Origin: Lycium barbarum
Taxonomy: Eukaryota > Streptophyta > Magnoliopsida > Solanales > Solanaceae
Assembly: GCF_019175385.1 (NCBI RefSeq)
Contig: NC_083340.1
Location: 13,032,336-13,096,335, forward strand
Direction: 5' to 3'
DNA: 64,000 nucleotides
Made by a program: the position numbers and the translations under genes
The notes under the pieces: generated by a model
What the model was told of the DNA's origin: nothing
Databases searched by the model: none
The model's input: the letters and a program-made list of their open reading frames with translations, nothing else
In this document: positions 1 through 10,541 of the stretch, piece by piece
Layout: every line of letters starts with the position of its first letter
How positions within the stretch are numbered: position 1 is the stretch's first letter

Positions 1-278
1 AGTGCAGCCTTAATATCATGCTCATTCAGGAAATCCTTAGCCTTTGCATTCTCAAAGCATAACTCATCAAACAGCAGCAGACTGTCAAACTTAGGTCCAC
101 AATACAATCCATTATTGCTATACACAGATGCAGTTGCTAATTGGCCATGCACCTCAAAGTGTGAGCCAAAAATCTCACAAGAGTACTGTCCATACTCAGC
201 CATCACTGGTCCCAAAACCAATGTTAAAACTAGCTCTCTTCCAACTTTACAAGGGTAAAAAGTGAAATATTTATACAT
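1..278 (-). CDS. Partial unrecognised reading frame at left edge
   Basis: An open frame runs from an ATG at 276-278 off the left edge (92 codons, no stop). A second in-frame ATG at 201-203 begins MAEYGQYSCEIFGSHFEVHG, which looks like normal soluble protein and may be the true start. The frame reads onward as a mixed, non-repetitive sequence with FDSLLLFDELCFENAKAKDF near the edge, so composition is gene-like rather than low-complexity. I do not recognise the family. It could be the first exon of a host gene whose body lies left of the window, or part of a mobile element. A hAT MITE sits 31 bp upstream of the outer ATG, inside what would be the promoter or 5' leader. The protein claim rests only on the long open frame. 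Confidence 0.4.
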   Translation of the reverse strand, partial: MYKYFTFYPCKVGRELVLTLVLGPVMAEYGQYSCEIFGSHFEVHGQLATASVYSNNGLYCGPKFDSLLLFDELCFENAKAKDFLNEHDIKAA

Positions 279-308
279 GAATTTGGAGATACACCTTAGA
301 CCTATATA

Positions 309-672
309 CAGAGGCGGACCCAGGATTTTAAGACGGCGGGAGCACCATTATCTTAACATACACGGCAACAAAATTTTTAATGATGACTGAGGGATAATAC
401 CGTGTCGGACCGGTCACTAATAGCGTAGCAATGGCGAAAATACAAGTATACAGACGGAAAAAAAATTGTGTTGGAGCCGAGATTTGACCTCGGGTGGTGA
501 CCAGTGAGCACTCAAGGGCACTCCTACCAACTGAGCTACTTTTGCAATTATGTTTGAGGGATCCTTTTAAAATAAATCATAATTTTTCAAGGTGTATATA
601 TATAGGGTTTTTTTTTTTTTTTAAGTTAGGGGGGCACGTGTCCCCCCACCCAACACATTGGGTCCGCCCCTG
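309..672. mobile_element. hAT-type MITE with perfect 8-bp target duplication
   Basis: The ends form terminal inverted repeats, CAGAGGCGGACCCA at 309 and the complement of TGGGTCCGCCCCTG ending at 672. The 8-bp direct repeat CCTATATA flanks them exactly (301-308 and 673-680). An 8-bp duplication with CAGRGG ends is the hAT signature. The 364-bp interior has no transposase. It contains an A- and B-box-bearing tRNA-like stretch (470-541), listed separately. Confidence 0.85.
470..541 (-). other. Decayed tRNA-like sequence inside hAT MITE
   Basis: Read on the minus strand, this stretch has a D-arm/A-box match TAGCTCAGTTGGTAGGAG and, about 30 nt later, a T-arm/B-box-like GAGGTCAAATCTCGGCTCCA, with spacing close to a tRNA. 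The acceptor ends do not pair and no clean anticodon stem can be drawn, so it is not a functional tRNA gene. It looks like a tRNA or tRNA-derived SINE core absorbed by the MITE. Confidence 0.55.
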
Positions 673-903
673 CCTATATATGTAGTGGAAAAGAAGTTTT
701 GTCCACTAGGCATTTTTTTTTTGTTTTTCATCCAGTGACGAATATTCGTATTGGAGCCCAACTATCTTCGAATTCGCGCCCTGTAGAGCCATTCGGGGTA
801 AGCGCTCCCTAACAATGATTTTTCATCCTCAGAACTAGAGACCTCTAGTTAAGGGAAGAGTCCACTATGCATCTTTACTACAACTACCTACAATAATATT
901 ATA

Positions 904-1149
904 CTCCCTCCGCCTCAATTTAAGGGTCTTACTTTCTCTTTTGATCTGTCCTAAAAAGTGTCTCTTTCTATATTTAGTAAGTTGACAATTCAAATATCCT
1001 ACATGACAAATTTATAACCACAAGGTTAAAGGACGCTTTAGTACATTATACACTTCTTTAATTTAAGACCACAAGATTCAAAAGTCTCTATTTATTTCTT
1101 AAACTTCGTGCCTAGTCAGACTAAGACACTTAAATTGGACAGAGGAAGT
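904..1149. mobile_element. Stowaway-like MITE
   Basis: The left end CTCCCTCCGCCTCAATTTAA and a decayed inverse copy at the right end (TTAAATTGGACAGAGGAAGT) match the Stowaway (Tc1/mariner MITE) terminal pattern CTCCCTCCGT. A TA precedes the left end. The right TA has mutated. Length is about 246 bp with no coding capacity. Confidence 0.65.
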
Positions 1150-1208
1150 CATTGGCAGTACCACACTTTTATACAAAATCTCAAGAAATCTTGATTCTTC
1201 AAGATTTT

Positions 1209-1400
1209 ACTCCTGAATTATTTAGTGCCTGTTTGGCCCTAAATGCCAAAAAACATATTGTTGGTCTATTAAAGTCTCATAAATTATTTGTTACAGATCT
1301 TCATTTATATCTTCTTGTTACAGATCATCATAAATTACTCCTGAATTATTTAGTGCCTGTTTGGCCGTAAATTATTTGTTACAGATCATCTTTCTGTATA
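1209..1400 (+). repeat. Short diverged direct duplication
   Basis: The block ACTCCTGAATTATTTAGTGC plus CTGTTTGGCC occurs at 1209 and again at 1337, each followed within about 70 bp by ATTATTTGTTACAGATC. It is a local segmental duplication with an internal deletion in the second copy. No gene is seen in it. Confidence 0.6.
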
Positions 1401-1530
1401 AGATCATCATAATCATCTATATCTTCTTGTAAAAATATTGGTGACATACACTTAGTTAGGAAATCAACAATAATAAATGACGTTGGAGTAGAAAAATGGT
1501 GCAAGATTTAATGTTAGATTTAAAGACTTA

Positions 1531-2126
1531 GGCGCCGTTTGGACATAGTTTGAAACCTGGTTTCAAATCATGTTTGGACATACAATTTGGATATTTTTAA
1601 GTTATATTTTCTCTTATAGACATAAAACCCCCACAAATTGTGAAAACTGTCAAAACATTCTCAATTCTTATACAATCTTACCAAATGAGCAAATCATAGT
1701 TTATAACAAAATCAGTACACTACTAGAAGGCTTTTCTAAAAAATGCAACATCAATTAATCAAACTTTACTTCAATAAAATCGAAAACTTAACATGAATAG
1801 TAATGTAACTACTATTTAATATAATCTTCCCACATAAATTAAAGGTTGATAGACATAAATAAAGGTTGGTGAAAGTTAATGAGATTGGTAAATAATTGAT
1901 GGGGATAATTGTTAAAAATATTTACTAACTTATGGATTTTTTTTTATAAAATATTAATTTATGGGTTAAATTTTGTATTTAAAAAAGTTGAAACCATGAT
2001 TTCAAATTTCAAATCATATTTTTTGGATGATTTGTGTTCAAACCATGATTTCAAATTATAATTGAACATTGATGACCAAATGCTGATTTCAAACCAAAAT
2101 TTGAAAATTGATGGCCAAACGGCTAC
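1531..2126. mobile_element. Tourist-like (PIF/Harbinger) MITE, copy 1
   Basis: The ends GGCGCCGTTTGG (1531) and the complement of CCAAACGGCTAC (ending 2126) are imperfect terminal inverted repeats. They are flanked by TTA at 1528-1530 and 2127-2129, the 3-bp duplication typical of PIF/Harbinger MITEs. The interior is related to the element at 2566-3199 (shared ACAATCTTAYCAAATGAG block). Subterminal sequence repeats AAACCATGATTTCAAAT-type near-palindromes. An alternative reading with a 5-bp ACTTA duplication is possible. Confidence 0.65.
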
Positions 2127-2229
2127 TTAAGTGACTGGAGCGATGCGCTGCACAGAGTTGAGAGTTGGGGAAGCAAAACACCATAGAAAAAGAAAGGACA
2201 AGAAAAAGTAAAAATAAAAAGAACGAGAG

Positions 2230-2512
2230 AGGGCCAAAATTACCCCTGCACTTTTCACTGAGGAGCACTTTTGCCCCCATTAATGATTGGGCTGTTTAAG
2301 AGAAAAAAGAATAAGAAAAAAAACTTTTTTTTGTAACGTTGACACGTGGATTTTTAATTTTTTAATTTTTATTTTATAGTTTTGCTAACTCCAATTCAAA
2401 TCAGGGCATAAATGCACCCTTTTGCTAATAACGAGGTCATAAAATTGTCATAGCTTTTAAACTGAGGGTAAATGTGCTTCTCAGCGTATTGTACAACGCC
2501 AATTTTGGCCCT
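2230..2512. mobile_element. MITE with roughly 45-bp imperfect TIRs
   Basis: AGGGCCAAAATTACCCCTGC at the left pairs with the complement of the right end, AGGGCCAAAATTGGCG. The similarity continues inward through GGAGCACTTTTGCCC versus AGAAGCACATTTACCC. There is no coding capacity. No convincing target-site duplication is visible, so the superfamily is unassigned. Confidence 0.6.
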
Positions 2513-2565
2513 TTTTTGTTAAAAAAAATAAAAATAAAATAGCGGAGCTTGCGTCAAAAGTTTAA

Positions 2566-3199
2566 GGACCCGTTTGCGCATGATTTCATCTCATGAGATG
2601 AAATTATGAGATGAAATCGTATTTGGATATGCAATTTGAATTTCTTAAGTTGCAGTTTTTTTATAAATATAAAAACCCCACAAGTTGTGAAAACCATAAA
2701 AAAAAAATTCAATTCTTACACAATCTTATCAAATGAGTAAATTATAGTTCATAATAAAATTAATATGCTACTAGAAAGTCTTTTTAAAAAATACAACATC
2801 AATTGATCAAACTTTAGTTCAATAAAAAGGAAAATTTAACATGAATAGTAATGTAACTACTCTTTAATATAATCCTCCCACATGATACGAACAATCTCTT
2901 CACGCCGAGTAATTAATTGTTGAAAATATTTTACCAACTTGCAGATTAATATTTAATACAAATGGTTGGTAAACATGATTGATACATATATCTACCAACT
3001 TATGGGTCTTTTTTTACAAAATATAAACGTATGAGTCAAATTTTACATTTATATTTTTTGAAATCATGATTTCAAATCCCAAATCATGCCTTTTTAGATG
3101 ATTTGGGATTTTATCTCATGAGATGAAATCAGAGATGAAATCGCATGTCGAAACGCTGATTTCATCTCATGAGATGAAATCACATGTCGAAACGCCTAC
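2566..3199. mobile_element. Tourist-like MITE, copy 2, palindromic ends
   Basis: This 634-bp element begins GGACCCGTTTGCG and ends CGAAACGCCTAC, flanked by TAA at 2563-2565 and 3200-3202. Both subterminal regions carry the perfect palindrome TTTCATCTCATGAGATGAAA. At the right end it is present in near-duplicate copies, each followed by CATGTCGAAACGC, so the 3' terminus has been duplicated. The middle is shared with the element at 1531-2126, while the subterminal palindromes differ in sequence. Confidence 0.7.
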
Positions 3200-3289
3200 T
3201 AATTATAATGTCTAAAACAATCATTTTTTGAAATAACAACAATCATGAAGGGTTGATTTTCTCATAGGAGACACGCTATTATAAGAATC

Positions 3290-3369
3290 GATTGGGTTGG
3301 AAGGGAGTTGTCAGCCAAAAAACTAAATTGATTGGGTTGGAAGGGAATTGTCAGCCAAAAAACTAAGTT
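3290..3369 (+). repeat. Two-copy 40-bp tandem duplication
   Basis: GATTGGGTTGGAAGGGARTT followed by GTCAGCCAAAAAACTAA is repeated twice at 3290 and 3330 with one clear mismatch. From here to 3760 the sequence is AT-rich with no gene seen. Confidence 0.75.
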
Positions 3370-4889
3370 TTTAACCTGGTTAAATCTGAGAAAATCGATT
3401 TGATTGTAAATCTTTCATGTGTATTATTAACAAATGAAACATCTGTTCAATTTTACATACTTTAAGGGCATGTTTGGACCTTTTTAGCTTGTTGATCAGC
3501 TAATTAGGTTTATTGGGAGCTCCAGTTAAACTAAGGGCATATTTGGATTAACTATTGAATGGTAAGAGGATACGTGAGTTAAACTATTAAATAATGACAT
3601 ATATGCTCAATTTCAAATACTGTAAGAGCATATATGAACCTTTTTCGTATATCATAATATAGTCATAAAAATATGTGCGCAATGTTATATAGCTCTCCTG
3701 ATGAAAATGAAGCTAATATCCATTAGAGGGCTTTGAAAGTGCAGTAACAGAGAGTGTGACTAAGTGGAACTTTTACTTGTTCTATGGTATGACAAATTTT
3801 ATCCTGTGATGATGCGCTTATTTTCAATCTCTCTTTTTGATGCGATAATTGAACAGGTAATTAAAGGAGCCTTAGCTATCTTGATGAAACATAGAAACGG
3901 GTCTAAAAGACTTGTGTCAATGCTTTCTTTATTGGAAATCAATGGGATAGTGTTACATCCCGGATTTCCGCACGTTAAAGTCGCATCATGAGTTAGTCGA
4001 CACAAGTTCAAAAGAAATTATCTTGAGGTTAAAAGGGAATGAGCTTATTAATAATATAAATGGTTGTTGACACCCAATTTTGTCCCTCCTTTATTTAATC
4101 TACTCGGGTTTCTAAATTTGCTGACGAGCTAAATACTTAATTTTTTTCACAATATTTTATTGCCACTACTATTAATATCATTACTTTTATTTTCAACATT
4201 ATGAGCATTACTTCATCACAAATTTTAAACGGTTAGTCATCGTTTCGTTTTCGGGTTTGAACTCGTTAAATTAATTACAAGACAACGCTTTGTTAAATCA
4301 TTATTTTTTCTATATATTAATTGTCTTCGCATAATATATGTTGTATTAGTTATTAAATTAGAAGCCCAAAAAATAATTAAATAGCGGAGGAAGGATCAAT
4401 GTTTTCAGCCAAATTAATAGCCCAAAATACAAATACAATATTATTTTCCTACCCAAATAAATAACCCACATTTTTAATACCCAACCCGCCTTTTCAATCC
4501 ACATTTTAGCCCAAACGAATTATTGACCCGGCCCAGTCTACGTGACCCGACCCGGTCCAACCATTCCCTTATTCTCTTTCACCTAAACCCTAATCCCCTT
4601 TCTCTTTCCTTTCTCCTCTCTCTACCCTTTTCCGCCTCCTTCAAGCGCTCTCTCTCTCTTCTTTCTTCATCTTCACCGCCGCACCCCCTTGCCCACTTCT
4701 CTCGCCTCCCTCACGCTCCTCTCTTCCCCACACCACTACCCCACTCCGCTTCTCTCTCTACCCCACTCCTCCGCTCCCCTCCACTCAACGCCGCTACCCC
4801 ACTCTCCACTCACCGCCGCTCCCCTACGCTCCTCTTCCTCCGCTCCACTACGCTCCTTCATCTCTTTTTCTTCAATACCAATGAAACCC

Positions 4890-4897
4890 TATAAATA
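4890..4897 (+). promoter_or_regulatory. TATA box of 5' LTR promoter
   Basis: TATAAATA follows a long CT-rich tract, and a transcription start would be expected near 4925. The same box occurs in the 3' LTR at about 15396. The arrangement, a pyrimidine-rich upstream region followed by TATA and a short leader, is what a plant Pol II promoter looks like. The U3/R boundary is inferred from it. Confidence 0.55.
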
Positions 4898-5100
4898 TAA
4901 TCCTAGTTGAATCGTTTAGGAGGGGGGGCTGAAAACGAAAACCTCACAAAACACAAGTTTTAATCAACAAAGCCAGCGAACAATTACTCTATTTTCCTTT
5001 CATTTTCTGTTTAAAACTTTAAGTTTCTTTAATCGATTTCGAGTTCGTCGCGTTCGAGTGTAGATTCGAGACCTCGTCGATCCCCACTTCACTGTACCAC

Positions 5101-5110
5101 AAAAAGGTAA
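5101..5110 (+). promoter_or_regulatory. Conserved splice-donor-like site in LTR leader
   Basis: AAAAAG|GTAATG (GT at 5107-5108) is a good plant 5' splice site about 180 bp downstream of the predicted start. The same position in the diverged solo LTR (36486) keeps AAAAAAG|GTAAA and the upstream block CCCACTTCACTG. A plausible acceptor, TTTGTTTGTTAATCTAG, occurs near 7331. Splicing itself is inferred. Confidence 0.45.
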
Positions 5111-8100
5111 TGACGTCTTCTGTTTAGTTTCTTTAGCTGATAATGTTGTGTTGAAATCATGTTTGGACTTGAAATTGTGTATATTCTGCTGCTGTTCAGA
5201 TTTATTGTCTTGTTAAATTTCTGTTAACATAGAGAAATCATGTTTTAATGCCTTGTTATGACCAGTCGTGATTCAAAAAAAACCTGTTTGCATTTCTTAT
5301 TTCGTGTAGCTGTTATAGTTGTTGGATGATTTAATTTAATCTGGGAGTCTGATTTATGTGTAAGGGTTAAAAGGCGATACAAATAGATATCATGAATTCG
5401 CGTATGTAGCGCTGTCCCTCTTTTGCTCTATTTTATTCGAGATAATGTATTCGGTCATGAATGTAATTTACCTGGGTTTAGATGTGACGAAATGATTATA
5501 CGACATATCGGTATTCGTTGTTGATTTTATTTGGTCTGCAAGATCATGGTCGCCTGTTTAAAATGATAGGATTAATGTCGAAACGACCAGTTTGGGATTT
5601 CAGTTAGTTTACCATGTCATTGCTGCAATACTAGTTTCAAAGGCCTGCATTTTTCTACATCCCTTTAGAATTCGTTTAAATTGATAGGATTCATGCTGAA
5701 TATACCCATTTACAAATATGAATATCCCTGTTGATGCAGCTGTTTTGGTATGAATTGATGTTGGTTATTGGTTCAATCCATGTTTGGTTAAGTTCTAGTA
5801 TGCATATGCTGTTCTCGTGGATAATCTGATTCTCTTTTGTTTGTTTAATAACAGCAGTATAGACCTGAGTTTTAAGCATAAATTATTATCCTGGTGTATG
5901 CTAAGCAGTTGGGACCAAAGGAATATGTTACAAATAATTCATTAAGCTTCAACTCTTGTCTTAGCAGTTTAGAGAGAATACAATGATATATGGTTATTTA
6001 AGCCCAATCCTGGTGGTATAATCTGTTAACAAGAATGCTACAGACTGAAATATATGACGATATGGTTGTGCTGTTTGTTTGAATATCTCAAATCCGTCTT
6101 GTGCTATTAAGTAATGTATGAAAGGTATGTTGTTGAAATTAGCAAAGGAACAAGTTTGAGGCTGCAACAAATTGAGTAGACTTAAAGAATATTAGTCATA
6201 TTATTCAAAGTTTATGACTAACTTGCTTGCGTTATATACCTGCTAACATTGTTTGTGTCTCGGATTTAGAGGACTTAAACCTTTCATTGCATATGACCTT
6301 TGTCTCATCCTCATTAGTGTTAAATATGCATATATATTGTGGAAAATGATATGCAAACATGCTGCATATGTCTTGCCCAGAAAATTAAAAAAAAATAAAA
6401 AATCCAAGTGTACGATGTTTGATCCCTTTCCCTTTCCCCTGTATCTGCATACGTTTCTTCTTCAGAAAATCCTTGCTTGCTGCCTTAAATACATTGTATG
6501 AACCTGCAAAGGGATTGTTTCCCTTTGAGTTATCAAAACCAAACACCTCTGTCCCTTTTGGCTGCTGCTTTATTGTTGGGTTTGTGAGCCACATTTGATA
6601 AAATAGCTACTGCTGAACTTTGGTATAAACAACGATACTTTGGTCATTACTTTTAGCCAGCTGTTGTTGCCATTTTCTTGACTGTTGCTATACTACAAAT
6701 AGCTATTGCATCTGTGTGTTAATCCAGTACCTGTGTCGAGAAAGATGTGGTTATACTTGGCCGCTATGTGGATATTACTTACGTTCGATAAAACAGTTGA
6801 TGTTTTTGCTGCTACTTATAGCTGCGCTAATTGCTACGTTTGGAATTACGCTAGTGGTCGTTGTGTATCGCTTATTTGCCCATTTCTTCACATGTCACTT
6901 AGTTCCAGTTGCAAGTTCTTATATTTTAGGCTGAATATATCTTGGCACATGTTAATCATCTCTTAAGTTTCCCAGATATGATGATTTTTGTACATTATAG
7001 GAATTATACCCTCGCACTAATTTCTTCTCCTTTCTTTTGCATGACATCGGGGATTGTGAGGAGTCTCGAATGAGACTCAACTTTGCTGCAAGATCGAACA
7101 ATCATGCTACCTCCTCTCGAGTCAACCCACTCTAAAAAAGGGGATAATTCTGGGCCAAAGCCCATCACATTGGCAGCGAATAGCAGCAGTCCAAAAGGAT
7201 TGAGCCAAACAGTAGTTTAGTCGCGGCAGTCCTAAAAATGGATTGAGCCCCTTTAATTTCTTTGCTCTTCTATTTATCGTTGTGTATTTAATCTTTGTTG
7301 TATGACTAATTCTTTTGTTTGTTAATCTAGATGAACTTTAGCAAATTAGTGGAGTTTAGATGAATAATGGGTAGTCAATTTAAGGAAACTAATAATAATC
7401 AATTCCATGAAGTTTCATTTTTAATTATTTATAGAATCTATAATATTTACTTTTGGTATAATTGATTTTCAATAGCAAATTCATATTTTGAGTCAAAGGA
7501 ATCATAATTTATGTTTTACTATTTAGAAGTGTCACAAATCTCACACCACATTAGCGTATTCTAAGAAAAAATAAAAAGTAAACTAACTCAACGAATAATT
7601 CTTTCACTTTAGTTTCTTTCCAACACTTAGAAATATGTATTTGTCTAGAACAACCTTCAAAGCTTTTACTAAATAACTCTTTAAATTTTAGTCATTTCTT
7701 TCACATATAAACATACATGTCCCGTTTTCTTTTAGTTTATTTTTGACTAAACTCTTTTATGCAATTGCTATTTTCTACAAGTATTATTTTAAACAACGCT
7801 ATTATACCTTCGTCAAAACAGCATTAAAAATACTCTTTTATACAAATTATTATTATTGTTTTACAAGTTCTATTTTTACATATCTATTTATGGCTTTAGC
7901 CACACTTACAAAACTGCTTTCCTTTTTCTATAATACCATATTTACACTTAGCCTAACTAATCATAAGTCCGGTCGGTTAACCATTGTTAATGGGTCTTAA
8001 AGGATGCCTAATACCTTCCCTTTAGACTAATTGAACCCTTACCTAGAATCTTAAGTTTCGCAGACCTTAAACAGAGCTAACTTTAGAAAATGACTTTAAT

Positions 8101-8137
8101 AAACTTTAGGTGTCCTAATTCACCATAAATAATTAGG

Positions 8138-8147
8138 TGGCGACTCC
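8138..8147 (+). promoter_or_regulatory. Primer-site-like decamer inside U5
   Basis: TGGCGACTCC inside the conserved end of the LTR repeats the first ten bases of the true primer site at 8229, 91 bp downstream. It is preserved in the 3' LTR and in the solo LTR near 39310. Confidence 0.5.
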
Positions 8148-8228
8148 TTAAAATAAACAAAAAACAGGAATCTCCAATACGTCATACTTCTAATTTAACC
8201 TCTGCGGTTAAAATGGGGTATGACAGCT

Positions 8229-8246
8229 TGGCGACTCCACTGGGGA
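8229..8246 (+). promoter_or_regulatory. Primer binding site, tRNA-Arg type
   Basis: TGGCGACTCCACTGGGGA begins 3 nt after the 5' LTR. TGG pairs with the CCA tail, and CGACTC pairs with the GAGTCG end of plant tRNA-Arg species. A tRNA-Arg primer is a known trait of Ogre elements. The exact isoacceptor was not checked. Confidence 0.75.
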
Positions 8247-9353
8247 CTTACTTAGGTTCTAACCATAACGGACTTAGTTTAAATAGGTTTTGTGTGCTTA
8301 TTTTAATTACTTTATTTGTTTGTTAACTGTTTTACATGCTATTAATTGTTTGCTTGATATAAACTGTTTGTTTGATATAAACTGTTTATGTGTTACTGCT
8401 TTGATAAACTGTCATTCCGTTCATATTTCTTCCACTTCTGGAAAATTCACACATATTCACACACTTAAAACGGCTTCGCGGTTCGCGCCCGTTCACTATT
8501 AAATTACCTTTTAGTTGGATCGATCTTGTGGATTTAGTCGATCAGCGGTGCAGTCGACGGCCACGGACTTTCCACTCCCAAGTTGTCCGCTTGGGGGAAC
8601 CTTGTGTCATAGGAAGCCAACTCTTAGTCAGCCTAAGATAGAGCTAAACCAACACCTTTTATTAAGAGCATACATTTTATAAACTAGGAGGTTTAATACC
8701 CTTGGTGTATTAAACCCATTAGACGACTTTACCCAAACGTCCAAGCGGGTTCACGACCCCGAGTGACACCAATCATACTTTATGTGCATGTTTGAAGGAT
8801 AACTGTGCCTAAATATTGACTATTTGCTCTAATTAATTAAACTTTAGGAAGGAGGGAATGACTAACATTTCTATGACAGGTATGCATCGGAATACAACAA
8901 ATGACGAAGATCAAGGGCATCACAAATGGAGCTAGAAGTTAGACATAGAAATTTTATTTACTTTATTTAGATTAGGAAACACTTTATGTTGTATTCATTT
9001 GACATGTAATAAATATTACATTATTTTGTACTTTATTTTTTGAGAAATAGAACCTGTTTAATTAATCAAAGCAACGGGATGACATATTATGGCACACTTT
9101 ACCCTTCAAACAACGTTAGGCCCACCTCTGGCACAAAGAGGTCACATGCATATTAGGACGCGTTATTATGTGATCGTTTACATTTGTTTGACAACTAGTT
9201 GACTCTACTTGATAAATTATTTGCTACATGCCTTACTTGACTTTACGTGATCATGACTTTACCTAGATATGTTCGTGAGACTAACATCGTTTATACTATA
9301 TGTTTCTTTTATCTTATTCCCAAAAAAAGAGAGTTGATTCGTGTTGACACTCA
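8247..9353 (+). other. Untranslated leader between primer site and gag
   Basis: About 1.1 kb with no long reading frame. Long 5' leaders before gag are usual in this lineage, where they may carry packaging signals. No specific structure was recognised. Confidence 0.5.
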
Positions 9354-10541
9354 ATGGCCGACCATCCTTACATCACAAGGTCAAAGACATCATCGTTACC
9401 TCAACGCAGCTGGGTTGTTCAAGGAAAGGCAAATGTTACGTCTGATCCAGCCACACCTATTTCAACTGGTCCGGAAAACATCATGGTTTCTAATGGCCCC
9501 CCTGAGACTTCTGAACATAGCATTACTCTCCAGCGGGATGAACATATCGCCCGCCTAACTCAAGAAATTGAGGATCTACGCAGAGAACTGAATCGGGTGA
9601 GAAACGTGACCAACTCATCGGTTACACTCCAAAGTCCGCCTCCTGAACCTAAGAACGTCGCATCAAACCCATCTCGTTTTCCATCACTTGAATCTCCAGT
9701 CCCTGAACATTTTCCTCCACAAAACACTGTACTTACCAACAACAACTTACCTCCAACCTACACTACCTATGCTGCTCCTGATTCACCACCCGTCAACCCA
9801 CCAAGTCAATCACTAGGTCATACTCCTTACATTCATTTACCCACCAACACTAATCCACCACCTACAATTACTCTTCTAAACCCACCGAACCAAGCCATTA
9901 CATACTCTGACCATCCACAACAGCCTTTCTACCCTTATCATTACGTTGAACCCTACCAAGTTCCACTATTCCCTTACCCTGTCTACAACGCCCAAGCAAA
10001 CTACTACCAACCTCGAGTACCTCACTATCAAAACCCACCTGTTCAAGCTCCCACTTACCAAAATCGACCACATACCGCACATAGAGCCCGTCCAAATCCT
10101 GTCATAAAAAACACCCGTAATTACACTCGGTTCGCTGAACCTTTGGCTCAACTATTTGAAAGACTGAAAGCAGCAGGCGTGGTACAACCTATTGAAGGAA
10201 AAATTCTCAATCCTATTCCAAAATGGTTTGATAGTTCCAAGCATTGTGCATATCATTCTGGAGTTCCTGGGCACGCCACTGAGGATTGCTATGGCCTCAA
10301 AAACAAAATTGAAACCTTGATTAAGGAAGGAGCGATCCAGCTCACTGGAGCTCGACCCGATATGGATCCCCATCCCTTTGCCTACTCACGAAAACGCCAA
10401 CGTGAACATGATAATTATCGAAAAGTTAAGAATCGGAAGGAGGCCGTTGCGCCAATTGGAAAAGATGGAGAGAGGCATCTCATCAATGTTCGTTGTGCCT
10501 GTGGGGATGATCCGAAAACAAGTGCCAGTGAAGATTGCTGA
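9354..10541 (+). CDS. Truncated Gag of Ogre/Tat-type retrotransposon
   Basis: A 395-residue intact frame starting at ATG 9354. In order: a short N-terminus (ITRSK...); a predicted coiled coil near residues 60-82 (HIARLTQEIEDLRRELNRVR); a long Pro/Tyr/Gln-rich linker (about 90-250) full of PP and YQ motifs; and a Gag C-terminal block, AEPLAQLFERLKAAGVVQPI, followed by the knuckle CAYHSGVPGHATEDC (C-x2-H-x4-GH-x4-C) and a KNKIETLI helix. Tat-lineage Gag normally has a capsid core between the linker and knuckle. I see none, so N- and C-terminal parts appear joined across a deletion. No protease follows. Another frame (10378-10671) overlaps the end but shows no pol motif. The protein could still bind RNA through the knuckle, but it probably depends on helper Gag to form particles. 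Lack of stops over 1.2 kb agrees with a young insertion. Confidence 0.8.
   Translation: MADHPYITRSKTSSLPQRSWVVQGKANVTSDPATPISTGPENIMVSNGPPETSEHSITLQRDEHIARLTQEIEDLRRELNRVRNVTNSSVTLQSPPPEPKNVASNPSRFPSLESPVPEHFPPQNTVLTNNNLPPTYTTYAAPDSPPVNPPSQSLGHTPYIHLPTNTNPPPTITLLNPPNQAITYSDHPQQPFYPYHYVEPYQVPLFPYPVYNAQANYYQPRVPHYQNPPVQAPTYQNRPHTAHRARPNPVIKNTRNYTRFAEPLAQLFERLKAAGVVQPIEGKILNPIPKWFDSSKHCAYHSGVPGHATEDCYGLKNKIETLIKEGAIQLTGARPDMDPHPFAYSRKRQREHDNYRKVKNRKEAVAPIGKDGERHLINVRCACGDDPKTSASEDC

Larger units (their letters stand above)
4065..8225 (+). repeat. 5' LTR of Ogre-type element (4161 bp)
   Basis: The LTR runs from TGTTGACACCC to GGGGTATGACA and is nearly identical to 14571-18731. It contains a polypyrimidine block (about 4560-4880) leading to a TATA box at 4890, then a leader ending in a strong splice donor at 5107. 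The remainder is AT-rich and non-coding. The last 250 bp before the end (from GTCCGGTCGGTTAACC) is the part most conserved with the solo LTR at 35421-39389. The short open frames inside are low-complexity or alternative-frame noise. Confidence 0.88.

Noticed and set aside
470..541. Functional tRNA gene
   Set aside because: The acceptor and anticodon stems do not pair. Only the internal promoter boxes remain.
4523..4910. Ser/Pro/Leu-rich frames in the LTR (repeated at 15029-15416)
   Set aside because: They lie in the CT-rich tract upstream of the LTR TATA box and exist in overlapping frames, so they are composition artefacts.
6253..8000. Several 70-86-codon frames in the 5' LTR, repeated in the 3' LTR
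   Set aside because: AT-rich, without family resemblance, and their identity in both LTRs only reflects LTR duplication.
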